From NCBI GenBank assembly GCA_963755815.1, contig CAVWLF010000004.1, positions 1 to 64,000 on the forward strand: a stretch of DNA of 64,000 nucleotides, written 5' to 3'. The translations under genes and the position numbers were made by a program. This document shows, piece by piece, positions 1-7,143 of the stretch (positions are counted from its first letter, which is position 1; the number at the start of each line of letters is the position of its first letter). This stretch comes from Palsa-506 sp963755815. GTDB lineage: Bacteria > Actinomycetota > Actinomycetes > Streptosporangiales > Streptosporangiaceae. A model generated the notes under the pieces. It did no database searches and had not been told where the DNA came from. It saw nothing but the letters and a program-made list of their open reading frames with translations.

Positions 1-35
1 TTGTGAGTTGTGAGTTGTGAGTGTGAGTTGTGTTC
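1..35. repeat. TTGTGAG heptamer tandem repeat at window edge
   Basis: Three full TTGTGAG units, a shortened TGTGAG and a final TTGTG run without interruption from base 1. The composition is AT-rich compared with its surroundings. It may continue outside the window or be a contig-end artefact; no gene overlaps it. Confidence 0.6.
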
Positions 36-70
36 TAGGTCCGCCCTCTTAACGTCACCGCCGGCAGGCG

Positions 71-819
71 CTACGTCGCCACCCGGCCTCCATCGACCGC
101 GAGAGTGACGCCGTGGACGAAGCTGGCATCATCACTTGCGAGGAAGACGATCGCCGCAGCAAGTTCCTCGGGCTGAGCTACGCGACCTGCTGGTGCTAGT
201 GCTGCGAGCTGATTCACCATCTCGTCGGGGACGGCTTCCATCGTCGGGGTGCGCGTCGGCCGGGAGCAACGGCGTTGACCCGAACACCACTCGGGCCGTA
301 TTCGGCGGCCCAGGCCTTAGTCAGCAGTTCGAGAGCCGCTCGGCTGGCGCCGTACAGAGCCATGCCTGCCTGTCCGAAGCTCGCGACCATCGTGGAGACG
401 TTGACGATCGAACCCCATCCGCGTTCGGCCATGGCCGGCGCTAGGGACGCGACGAGGAAGAACGGAACCTTGACGTTCAGTGCAAAGGTCTCGTCGAACT
501 CTGCTTCGGTGGCTGCGTTGCTTGGTCCGAGCAAGGCGACACCGGCGTTGTTGATGAGGATGTCGACGTGACCGCCGCCTGCCTCACTGGCCCACTCGAC
601 CAGGTCCTGCGCCGATTCGACGTCGCTCAACGTAGTGAGCCGGAACGTCGCGCTGCCCCCGCTGCCCTCGATCTCGGCGACCACGTCTTTGGCTCGTTGC
701 TGATTGCGTCCCACTACCAGTACGTGAGCGCCGCGGGCGGCCAAGGCGATGGCCGTAGCCTTGCCGATCCCGCTCGTCGAGCCCGTTACCAGTGCAGTCT
801 TGCCCTTTAGGTCAGTCAT
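71..819 (-). pseudogene. Short-chain dehydrogenase/reductase, frameshifted
   Basis: Classical SDR (NAD(P)-dependent oxidoreductase, Rossmann fold). The N-terminal part shows the cofactor motif TGSTSGIG and the NNAG motif. The active-site segment reads YGASR, so the usual YxxxK lysine is an arginine. After VNAVAPG, near bases 251-262, the frame breaks; the normal tail (PTM-EAVPDEM, then VFLASDDASF and DGGRVAT) continues in another frame to the stop at 71-73. The total length leaves a remainder consistent with one lost base. The start at 817-819 (MTDLKGKT) was chosen because the SDR homology begins there. It is divergent from the TetR gene at 917, a common regulator-target pair. A sequencing error is an alternative to true decay. 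Confidence 0.8.
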
Positions 820-847
820 GCGATGTGTCGTCCTCTCGCTTCGAAAT

Positions 848-895
848 GGGTTGTATAACTCACTCTGGCAGCCCGGCACTGGGTTGTCAAACTCA
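848..895. promoter_or_regulatory. Twin repeats in SDR/TetR divergent region (candidate operator)
   Basis: GGGTTGTATAACTCA (848-862) and GGGTTGTCAAACTCA (881-895) are direct repeats differing at two positions, 33 bases apart, in the 97-base gap between the divergent SDR and TetR genes. For TetR, TTGTCA (884-889) and TAACAT (905-910) form a possible -35/-10 pair ending seven bases before the ATG at 917, which suggests a leaderless transcript. Binding by the TetR product is inferred. Confidence 0.5.
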
Positions 896-916
896 AAATC
901 CTGCTAACATTGGTGC

Positions 917-1522
917 ATGGTCAACGAGACGAGTGACCGGCCGAGGCTCACCCCCAAGGGAGCACGCACCCGGGCACGAATAGTGGAGGAGGCCGCCGCC
1001 CTGATCCATGAGCGCGGGGTGGCGGGCACCACCTTGGAAGACGTCAAGGTGGCGGCGGAAGTCAGCGGCTCTCAGATGTACCACTACTTCCCCGACAAGA
1101 ACGAACTCGTGCAGGCGGTCATCGATTACCAAGCCGACACCATCGTCAATCACCAGCGGCACGCGCTCCGCAGCGCGAACGGAGTCGAAGCCTGGCGGAA
1201 CATGGTGATCACCGCAGCGAAGCGCACCAAAGCAAAGGGGGGCTGCCCACTTGGTTCGCTCGTTGGTCAACTGGCTGAGAGCGACCCCGAGGCCCGAGCG
1301 CTCATCGCGGCAGGGTTCGATCAGTGGGCAGCCGCCATCGGCGATGGACTCAGATCCCTTCATGCCGACGGGAAACTCCCGTCCGGCATCGACCCGGACG
1401 ACCTCGCCACTACTCTGCTCGCCACGCTCCAAGGAGGGCTTCTACTCGCCCAGGTGCAACGGAGTACCCGCCCGTTCGAAACTGCGGTCGATACCCTCCT
1501 CGCTCTCACCATCGGCCGATGA
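917..1522 (+). CDS. TetR/AcrR family transcriptional regulator
   Basis: A 201-residue repressor-type protein. The N-terminal helix-turn-helix spans about residues 15-65 and ends in the typical YHYFPDKNELV segment. The C-terminal ligand domain contains GGCPLGSLVGQLAE, typical of the LmrA/YxaF-like TetR subgroup. It is intact, unlike most neighbours. No Shine-Dalgarno precedes the ATG, and a promoter-like TAACAT lies seven bases upstream, so translation is probably leaderless. Its natural target is likely the divergent SDR gene and itself, through the repeats at 848-895. Ligand unknown. Confidence 0.9.
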   Translation: MVNETSDRPRLTPKGARTRARIVEEAAALIHERGVAGTTLEDVKVAAEVSGSQMYHYFPDKNELVQAVIDYQADTIVNHQRHALRSANGVEAWRNMVITAAKRTKAKGGCPLGSLVGQLAESDPEARALIAAGFDQWAAAIGDGLRSLHADGKLPSGIDPDDLATTLLATLQGGLLLAQVQRSTRPFETAVDTLLALTIGR

Positions 1523-1642
1523 GCCCAAGCCGGATTCATTCACAGCCATCGCCGAGGTCGGCTCACGGCTTTTGGATAAAGCAGTTGCGTGAGCACGATG
1601 CGCTTCCTGACCCGCTGCTATTTAAGGGTGCCGGACACCTGA

Positions 1643-1759
1643 GACGACCTCCATGACTGCGTGATAGCGCTGCTCCATGACGCTCAGTTCCACGAGCATG
1701 GCCCGGCCACCTTCCGCCGCGACGGCATGCCCGGACGGGCGGTGTCAAGCATCAAGTGA
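1643..1759 (+). pseudogene. Unidentified gene remnant
   Basis: A 38-codon open stretch beginning DDLHDCVIALLHDAQF and ending at TGA 1757-1759 looks protein-like (amphipathic, non-repetitive) but has no start codon or ribosome site. It could be the tail of a lost gene; the family is not recognised. The rest of 1523-1863 shows no gene; CTGATGTGCG occurs twice (1820-1829 and 1847-1856). Confidence 0.25.
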
Positions 1760-1863
1760 AGCTCCGCCGTGTCAACACCCGGCGCAGGACATAGGCCCCG
1801 CCGTCTTGTGATCCGACGACTGATGTGCGACGCGGTTCTGCCACCTGATGTGCGGCACATGGC

Positions 1864-2006
1864 CTAGGGAATGGGAGTAGCGGTCCGCGGTCGCTCGCCT
1901 TTGATGCTACGCACTAACTGGGTGGTGGTGCGGCGGATGATGCGGGTATCAACCATTGCCGAGCTCGATGGCCAGGGTGGTGTCGGTGACCAGCACGGTG
2001 ACGGTT
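1864..2006 (-). pseudogene. DDE (IS481-like) transposase, C-terminal remnant
   Basis: On the minus strand the frame reads TVTVLVTDTTLAIELGNG, then an in-frame TGA. One base over, it continues DTRIIRRTTTQLVRSIKGERPR to a stop at 1864-1866. This is the style of tail seen in actinobacterial integrase-core transposases (assignment from memory of the family, so moderate). The missing upstream body and the frameshift show it is dead. A matching N-terminal remnant lies at 3174-3254 on the same strand, with a dioxygenase pseudogene between them. Confidence 0.5.
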
Positions 2007-2025
2007 GTCGAGCTCCAGTTGGTGC

Positions 2026-2055
2026 GTTACGGATCGATGTCAGATGATCCGTAAC
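2026..2055. repeat. Perfect 10-bp inverted repeat
   Basis: GTTACGGATC (2026-2035) is perfectly complemented by GATCCGTAAC (2046-2055), with a 10-base spacer. There is no T-run, so it is not a classical terminator. It lies beside the transposase remnant and about 190 bases upstream of the dioxygenase pseudogene. It may be an operator, a recombination site or part of a mobile element. Bases 2056-2248 hold no recognisable gene. Confidence 0.6.
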
Positions 2056-2248
2056 ACCTCCTGCTGGATGATCTCGTGGGGTCAGGGTACCCGGGTCAGG
2101 TTGGACAACCGGGGGTTAGCGAGGTCAGGAGCGTCGGCAGCCCGCGGGGAGGGTGTCTGCCCAATCGGCGGGTTCGGCGGTGACCCTGAACCGCTGCACT
2201 GTCGAAATGCCGGTGCGGTCGAACTGCGAGGGCGGCTAGGGTGCGGGG

Positions 2249-3130
2249 ATGAGGGTGCCCGACCGTTGCCTGGCGGACCTGCGGGAGCGGGGTTACCTGC
2301 TCTTCGAGGGTTTCCTCAAGGCTGACGAGCTGGCCGCGGCCCAGGAAGCTCTGTGGCTGCACTATCCGCGGCCCGAGGTGTATTTCGCCGACCCAGCTGC
2401 TCATGCGTGGTTGGTGACGGACCAGTGGGCCGGCGAAGTCAGCGGACCGTGGCGATCCTGGAACCTGAACCGGCTGGCCTTCCACCCGGACCTGCTCGAC
2501 CTGGCGGAGCGCTTCCTGGGCTCAGCCGACCTGCGGCTCTACGAGGCGTCGCTGTGGGCCAAGTACGCCGGAGCCGTCGACTACGACCAGCGCCACCACC
2601 GCGACTTCGTCAACCACAGCCTCGTCGTGCCCAAGCGCTCCAGCCGGCCACGCAGATGTTGAGCTGGATCCTCCTGTCCGACGTAGGCGATAAGGACGGC
2701 CCTACCAAGATCGTTCCGCTGTCGGTCGGGCAGAGCGTCCCGTACTGGCCGGTCCCTGGGCATCACGACATCACGAACTACCTCCCGAGGGGATGTTCGC
2801 CGAGGAGGAGGTCTCGATGACCGGTCCGGCAGGAACCCTGCTCGCTTTTCGGTCCGACGTACTTCACCGTGGGTCGCGCATGACCGGCGAACGATCAGCC
2901 CGCTTTGCGCTCCTCGCCGACTACGATGTGTGGGCACCGCGCTGGACCGGCCGGGTCGCCTGGGCCGAGCGCGCGACGCGGTCAGACTGGTTCGAGATCG
3001 TCGAGCGGGCCTCTCCCGGGAGCGGTCGGTGTTCGGCTTCCCAGCTCCGGGCGATCCGTATTGGGACGAGCAAACCTTGGCCGACACCCAAACGCGCTAC
3101 CCCCGGGCCGATCTGACGCCCTACCGCTAG
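2249..3130 (+). pseudogene. Phytanoyl-CoA dioxygenase family, multiply frameshifted
   Basis: Fe(II)/2-oxoglutarate dioxygenase of the PhyH family. The N-terminal half (from MRVPDRCLADLRERGYL) is intact to about 2640, including the metal HxD motif in HHRDFVNHS. The reading then jumps frame three times, near 2640, 2790 and 3025. Segments QMLSWILLSDVGDKDGPTK, MTGPAGTLLAFRSDVLHRG (the distal metal histidine and oxoglutarate arginine region) and VFGFPAPGDPYWDEQTLA appear in order to a stop at 3130. All catalytic segments survive at sequence level but no full protein can be made. It lies between two pieces of a transposase on the other strand. Confidence 0.8.
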
Positions 3131-3173
3131 AGGACCGGACAGCTGAACGCATGCAGCTGTGCGGGCTCAGCGG

Positions 3174-3254
3174 CGACACCCCCAGCTGGTGCGCGACCTC
3201 AATAACCCGGTCCCCGGACTGCACCGCCAGCACGGCCCAGTACCGGAGTTCCAC
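3174..3254 (-). pseudogene. IS481-like transposase, N-terminal remnant
   Basis: Minus-strand codons read MELRYWAVLAVQSGDRVIEVA then HQLGVS. This strongly resembles the start and first helix-turn-helix of IS481-type transposases. After about 27 residues the similarity stops, 40 bases from the end of the dioxygenase pseudogene. Bases 3131-3562 otherwise contain no gene I can support. Confidence 0.55.
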
Positions 3255-3562
3255 CCTCGATATGACAATCAGTGCCTACGGTCTGAAGCCGGGCCGAAAG
3301 CCCTGATTTCAGGACGCCACGTACAGCACGGGAGTACAGCAGCCGCGTTGCCTGCAGAGCGATTCGCAGCAACCATCACTGACCCCTTGACCTGCGCTAT
3401 TGACTGGCAATGACCACGCCGCAAGTAGTTTGCAAGCAGAGGGTCAGCGCTCCGCCTGTTAACGGCCACCGTCGAGCTGGTCATCGGTGGGACACTGCGC
3501 TGGTGACCGATGCTGACGTTGTGGCGGTGACCACCTCGTCCCAGCGGGTGGCATCTCGGAAC

Positions 3563-3692
3563 ATGCTTAACGACTCGCGCTACCACGCCGTCATCGTCGT
3601 GGACGAACCGCCCCTGCGGGGATCCTTCGACCCTGAGAGCAAAGTCAGCGTATACATAGAGGCGTCAGATGCATTTGTGGCCCTCTGTACAG
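3563..3692 (+). pseudogene. Fragment resembling a TIR-like nucleotide-binding protein
   Basis: About 43 codons (MLNDSRYHAVIVVDEPPLRG, then FDPESKVSVYIEASDAFVAL) have the look of the N-terminal domain of actinobacterial TIR-like predicted nucleotide-binding proteins. The assignment rests on the VYIEASDAFVAL signature only. The frame runs straight into a PIN-domain fragment, so two broken genes appear joined. No ribosome site is visible. Confidence 0.3.
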
Positions 3693-3698
3693 ACGACC

Positions 3699-3967
3699 CT
3701 CGCGCTCGCCGACCGGCTGGAGAAGCAGCGACTGCTACGGGAACTGTTCGGCTGGGTGGCGATCCATGAAGGCGGCTGGGAGCGAGCCCGCGACGTTCAG
3801 CAGGCGCTGACCGAGGCTGGCCAGCACCGGTCCGGGGGGCCCGGCTGACCCGCTGATCGTGGCGACCGCCGAGCGGGAACGTCTGGTGATCTCGTGCGAC
3901 GACCGGGACTACCTGGGCATCGCGGCCCGTCACGGGCCAGCCCGTCAAGATCATCACCGAGACCTGA
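3699..3967 (+). pseudogene. VapC-like PIN-domain toxin fragment
   Basis: PIN-domain ribonuclease toxins cleave RNA through a cluster of acidic residues. The stretch LADRLEKQRLLRELFGWVAI, QQALTEAGQHRSGGP, then (next frame) ADPLIVATAERERLVISCDD and RDYLGIAA, then (third frame) VTGQPVKIITET-stop follows the second half of a VapC protein. The 'D..IVATAE' and 'DDRDY' acidic motifs are present. Frame breaks fall near 3840 and 3935. The N-terminal half with the first catalytic aspartate and any partner antitoxin are missing, so it is non-functional. Confidence 0.55.
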
Positions 3968-4051
3968 TCGAACGGTACCGATTCCTTTCGCCGGGCGGCC
4001 AGGTCTACCTGATTGACGGCCTTTGCAGGCGAGAGAATCAGGAGCGAGCAC

Positions 4052-4601
4052 GTGACCGAACTGGATAGAGCCCTGAGCAGCACCCTGGCGGTCCTTCAGA
4101 AAGTGCAGCCCGGCGACCTGGATGCACCCACGCCGTGCGCATCCTGGGACGTTCGCGCTGATCAACCACTTCACCGACACGGCCCGCTGGTGGGCCGGTG
4201 TCGTCAGCGGCACTAGCGAGCCCACCGACGTGGACTACACGGCCGGTGATTTCGTCGCCGCCTACGAGGAGAGCGCCCGGATGGCGGCGGCGGCGTTCGA
4301 GGCCGATGGCGTGCTCGGCCGGATGATCCGGCTGCCGTTCGGCGAGTTCCCGGGCGCTGCCGTGCGGAGCATGGCGGCCCTCGATCAGTTCGCTCACGGC
4401 TGGGACCTGGCCCGCGCTATCGGCTACCCGGGCGACCTGGACCCCGAGCTGGCGACCGAGCTGCTCGCCTCGGCACGGCTGGCGATCACCGACGGTTTCC
4501 GCGGGCCGGACGGGCAGGCACCGTTCGGGCCCGTCGCGCCCGCGCCGGCCGGGGGCGGGTCCGCGGACCAGCTCGCCGCATACCTCGGCCGGCCGGTGTG
4601 A
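4052..4601 (+). pseudogene. TIGR03086 (DinB-like, mycothiol-type) metal-binding protein, frameshifted
   Basis: The family folds as a four-helix DinB-like bundle related to mycothiol-dependent maleylpyruvate isomerase; the exact reaction is unknown. The start is GTG 4052 after AGGAGCG. The frame reads VTELDRALSSTLAVLQKVQP, TPCASWDVRA, then must shift near 4152 to LINHFTDTARWW, and continues to TGA 4599-4601. The conserved 'T.C.SWDVR.L..H' and 'DQFAHGWDLARA' metal-ligand segments are both there. Two missing bases (or one extra) break the gene. The ECF sigma gene begins three bases after its stop, a common pairing. Confidence 0.75.
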
Positions 4602-4604
4602 CTG

Positions 4605-5588
4605 ATGCCGGATAGCGCGGCGTTCGGCCGGGACACGGAGCCGTTCCGGCGCGAGCTGTTCGCGCACTGCTATCGGATGCTCGGCTCGGTCGCGGACACC
4701 GAGGACCTGGTCCAGGAGACCTACCTGCGCGCCTGGCGCTCGTACGACAGCTTCGAGGGCCGGTCCTCGCTGCGCACGTGGCTGTACCAGATCGCTACCA
4801 ATGCGTGCCTCACGGCGCTGTCCCGTCGCGATCGCCGGGTGCTGCCGTCGGGACTATACGACGCGGAGCCGGATCCGGCGGTCTGGCCCGAGGACGCCGG
4901 ACCGGACGTCGCGTGGCTCGACCCGGTCCCGGACACGCTGGCGATCCCGGAGGCCGACCCGGCGGTCATCGTCACCGCCCGCGAGAGCCTGCGGCTGGCA
5001 CTCATCGCGAGCCTGCAGTATCTGCCGCCCCGGCAGCGCGCCGTGCTCGTCCTGCGCGATGTGCTCGAGTTTCCCGCCGCGCAGGTCGCGGTCATGCTCG
5101 ACACGACGACGGCGTCAGTGAAGAGCGCGCTGCAGCGGGCCCGGGCCCGGCTGGAGGAAGTAGCCCCCGCAGCTGATCAGATCACCGAGCCGGACATACC
5201 GCAGGCGCGGGCGCTGCTGGATGAGTACATCGCCGCGTTCGAGAACGCCGACGCCGCTGCCCTCGAGCGGCTGCTCGTCGAGGACGTGATCCTGGAGGCG
5301 ACGCCGCTGCGGTCCTGGTTCTCGGGCCGCCGTGCCTGCATCCCGTTCCTGCGCGACCGCGTCCTCGGCGCCGCGGCGACTGGCGGATGCTGGCCACCGG
5401 CGCCAACGGCCAGCCCCGCCGCGGCGGTGTACGCGCGGGATGCTGCCGGGCAGCTGCAGCCCTACGGCGTCTGCGTGCTGACCGTGACCGACCGCGGGAT
5501 CAGCCAGGTTACCTCGTTCGGAAATCCCGGCCTGCTCGCGGTGTTCGGATTTCCTCCCGAGCCGGGTAGTGGCCTCAAGATTTTTTGA
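4605..5588 (+). CDS. ECF sigma factor with SnoaL-like C-terminal domain (TIGR02960 type)
   Basis: An RNA polymerase sigma-70 family extracytoplasmic-function factor of 327 residues. Region 2 covers about residues 8-75 (HCYRMLGSVADTEDLVQETY). Region 4 covers about 125-180 (LPPRQRAVLVLRDVLEFPAA, helix-turn-helix). A SnoaL-like extension fills 195-320 and is thought to act as a built-in modulator in such factors. Near residues 256-270 the sequence TGGCWPPAPTASP replaces an expected DWRMLATGANGQP: the normal residues sit in another frame between about 5370 and 5417, so two opposite indels restore the frame. The last residues (GLKIF) overlap a repeat shared with 6897. No anti-sigma gene is adjacent. 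Confidence 0.85.
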   Translation: MPDSAAFGRDTEPFRRELFAHCYRMLGSVADTEDLVQETYLRAWRSYDSFEGRSSLRTWLYQIATNACLTALSRRDRRVLPSGLYDAEPDPAVWPEDAGPDVAWLDPVPDTLAIPEADPAVIVTARESLRLALIASLQYLPPRQRAVLVLRDVLEFPAAQVAVMLDTTTASVKSALQRARARLEEVAPAADQITEPDIPQARALLDEYIAAFENADAAALERLLVEDVILEATPLRSWFSGRRACIPFLRDRVLGAAATGGCWPPAPTASPAAAVYARDAAGQLQPYGVCVLTVTDRGISQVTSFGNPGLLAVFGFPPEPGSGLKIF

Positions 5589-5627
5589 CCGCACGCTGAC
5601 CACAGGATTTCGCGGCATTCTGCGGCG
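5571..5627 (+). repeat. Direct repeat copy A (GGCCTCAAGATY type)
   Basis: GGCCTCAAGATTTTTTGACC (5571-5590), followed by a diverged GC-rich tail, matches copy B at 6897-6954. The cores differ by one base and the tails are about two-thirds alike. Copy A forms the final codons and stop of the ECF sigma gene. The two copies bracket a 1.3-kb segment holding the methyltransferase remnant and a small membrane gene. Confidence 0.55.
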
Positions 5628-5723
5628 TGACGACGGGTCCATCACGGCCGCCGGGTCTGTGGTAGAGGACAAGCGCGAGATCGGGTATTTGCTCGGAGAA
5701 GAGCCCGGCGTCGGACGCAGCGG

Positions 5724-6484
5724 TCAGACGGGCCCGAAGATCGTGTCAAAGTCCGCCCGCTGGTCGCCAAACAGGTGCGGTGCACTGCCGGAGAGCGAGA
5801 AGACCTGGGCTACGACATCGTCGACAGTTCGCTCCAGCAGCTGCCTGCCGCAACGCGGGTCATTACCGGCGTTTCGAATCCTGCCGCCTGCAGGATCTCC
5901 CATTCGTTGCCTGGCGTGCCGTGCCGGAGGACTCCTTGCCCGGCCCGGACCTCGATACCGAGGTATGACTGCTTAAGACGCCGGATTTCGTCCGCTGGCG
6001 GCCGCGGATGTGGTAGCGGCTGCTCGGGGGAAGGCGTCTCGATCTCCTGCCCGCCAACATGAACGAAAGCGCCACCCGGCTCCAGCATGTCGAAAACCCT
6101 GGCCGCTACCAGCTCGCGGTCCATCCAGTGGAACGACTGGGCGAACGTCGCGTACCGGAAGGTGCCCAGGCCTGCGGGCAGTTCCTCCGCCCGCAGCTGG
6201 AGCCACTGTGCGTTGGTCAGGTTCTGCCGTGCGGCCGCCCGGATCGCCTCGTCGATCATGCCCTGATCGGCGTCGACGCCAACGACCCCGGTGAACAGAT
6301 CGGCCAGCCGTAGCGCCACCGTGCCAGGGCCGCAGCCAGCATCGATGAGACGGGGCGACCCCCGCAAGTCAGCTACGGCAGCGAAGGCATCGCGGAGTCC
6401 CGGCGGGTACGGAATGCGGCCACGGTCGTAATACTCCGAACTGCCGGCAAACAAGGTCTCATCCCAGCCCCACCCCTCGGGCAT
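5724..6484 (-). pseudogene. Class I SAM-dependent methyltransferase, frameshifted
   Basis: A Rossmann-fold methyltransferase of the small UbiE/COQ5-like kind. The N-terminus MPEGWGWDETLFAGSSEYYD and the SAM-binding motif LIDAGCGPGTVAL (about residue 47) are clear, with FAQSFHWMD as the motif post-IV segment. Near base 5850 the frame breaks after VAAG. The expected tail (LLERTVDDVVAQVFSLSG, then FGDQRADFDTIFGPV) continues one frame over to a stop at 5724-5726. A single missing base explains the length. The substrate cannot be predicted. Bases 5589-5723 hold no gene. Confidence 0.8.
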
Positions 6485-6584
6485 CCGGCTCCCTCCTGCA
6501 CGGCACGAAAGTACCGCAACGACATTGCCTCAAGCTGACAGCGCCGCTCTTGCTCCACTCCGTCGCGCACAGTAGACAGGAGCG

Positions 6585-6752
6585 ATGGGAAGACAGGCGG
6601 CCGTCGTGCTTTACGTGCTCGCGCTGATAGTCGTCGTGGTCGGCGTGGACGTCCTGTTCTTCAGGCACCAGTTCTGGGCGCGGCTGGCAGTAAACATCGG
6701 GATTGTCCTGGTTTTCGCGGCGATCTATTTCAGGTTCCTGAAGCGCCCGTGA
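6585..6752 (+). CDS. Small two-helix membrane protein (55 residues)
   Basis: ATG 6585 follows the ribosome site ACAGGAG (6576-6582) at correct spacing. The product has two hydrophobic helices, VVLYVLALIVVVVGVDVLFF and LAVNIGIVLVFAAIYFRFL, joined by a short RHQFWAR turn, and ends in basic KRP. This is typical of small actinobacterial inner-membrane proteins of unknown role. It stands between the methyltransferase remnant and the tRNA-like remnant. Codon use is normal and the frame is intact. Confidence 0.7.
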   Translation: MGRQAAVVLYVLALIVVVVGVDVLFFRHQFWARLAVNIGIVLVFAAIYFRFLKRP

Positions 6753-6810
6753 GCCTGCGAAGAAGCGGGCTGCCGGCCTCAGCCGGACTCGCCAGATAAC
6801 CTGCGTTTCA

Positions 6811-6853
6811 CTGAGGTCAAGGGGTCGCGGATTGGAATTCCGCCGTCTCGACA
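6811..6853 (+). other. tRNA 3'-half remnant (T-arm geometry)
   Basis: GCGGA (6827-6831), a 7-base loop TTGGAAT, and TCCGC (6839-6843) form a 5-bp stem and 7-base loop exactly like a tRNA T-arm; the loop differs from TTCGAAT at one base. Seven bases (6844-6850) then A-CAG follow where an acceptor strand and CCA would be. No 5' half pairs upstream, so it is not a working tRNA. Such 3' fragments are left when elements integrate into tRNA genes. Confidence 0.4.
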
Positions 6854-6896
6854 GAGTATGAGCAGCCCAGAGGTCATTCCGCCGGATTCGGCGGGT

Positions 6897-6954
6897 GGCC
6901 TCAAGATCTTTTGACCGGCGGCTGGCCGCGGATTTTGGGCGGCGTTCAGCGGCA
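6897..6954 (+). repeat. Direct repeat copy B (GGCCTCAAGATY type)
   Basis: GGCCTCAAGATCTTTTGACC at 6897-6916 with tail to about 6954. It is the partner of 5571-5627 in the same orientation, 1326 bases away. GGGTGGCC precedes it, similar to GGGTAGTGGCC before copy A. It lies 44 bases past the tRNA-like remnant. Confidence 0.55.
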
Positions 6955-7086
6955 TGTTGCATTCACGAAATGTGGCGGACGTTACAGTCCGGCAGGGCGG
7001 CAGTTCTCCGACACGGACCTGCCAGCCAGCGCATGACAAGGCATGCGCCGGGCGCTGCTTCCTGCTTCGCAGGAGAGGAGTTCATC

Positions 7087-7143
7087 GTGATTCTCGTGAT
7101 CGTCATGGCCTGCGGGGCTCATCTTCCGGGGGGTGCCGCATGA
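7087..7143 (+). CDS. Possible 18-residue leader peptide
   Basis: GTG 7087 follows the strong ribosome site AGGAGAGGAG (7071-7080). The frame encodes MILVIVMACGAHLPGGAA and stops at TGA 7141-7143. That stop overlaps the ATG (7140) of the next gene in an ATGA arrangement, which favours translational coupling. The hydrophobic composition and the good ribosome site argue for real translation; regulatory function is a guess. Confidence 0.4.
   Translation: MILVIVMACGAHLPGGAA

Noticed and set aside
6459..6962. Minus-strand open frame across the tRNA-like remnant
   Set aside because: It crosses unrelated features (tRNA remnant, small membrane gene, repeat) and has no family match; composition follows the opposite strand.
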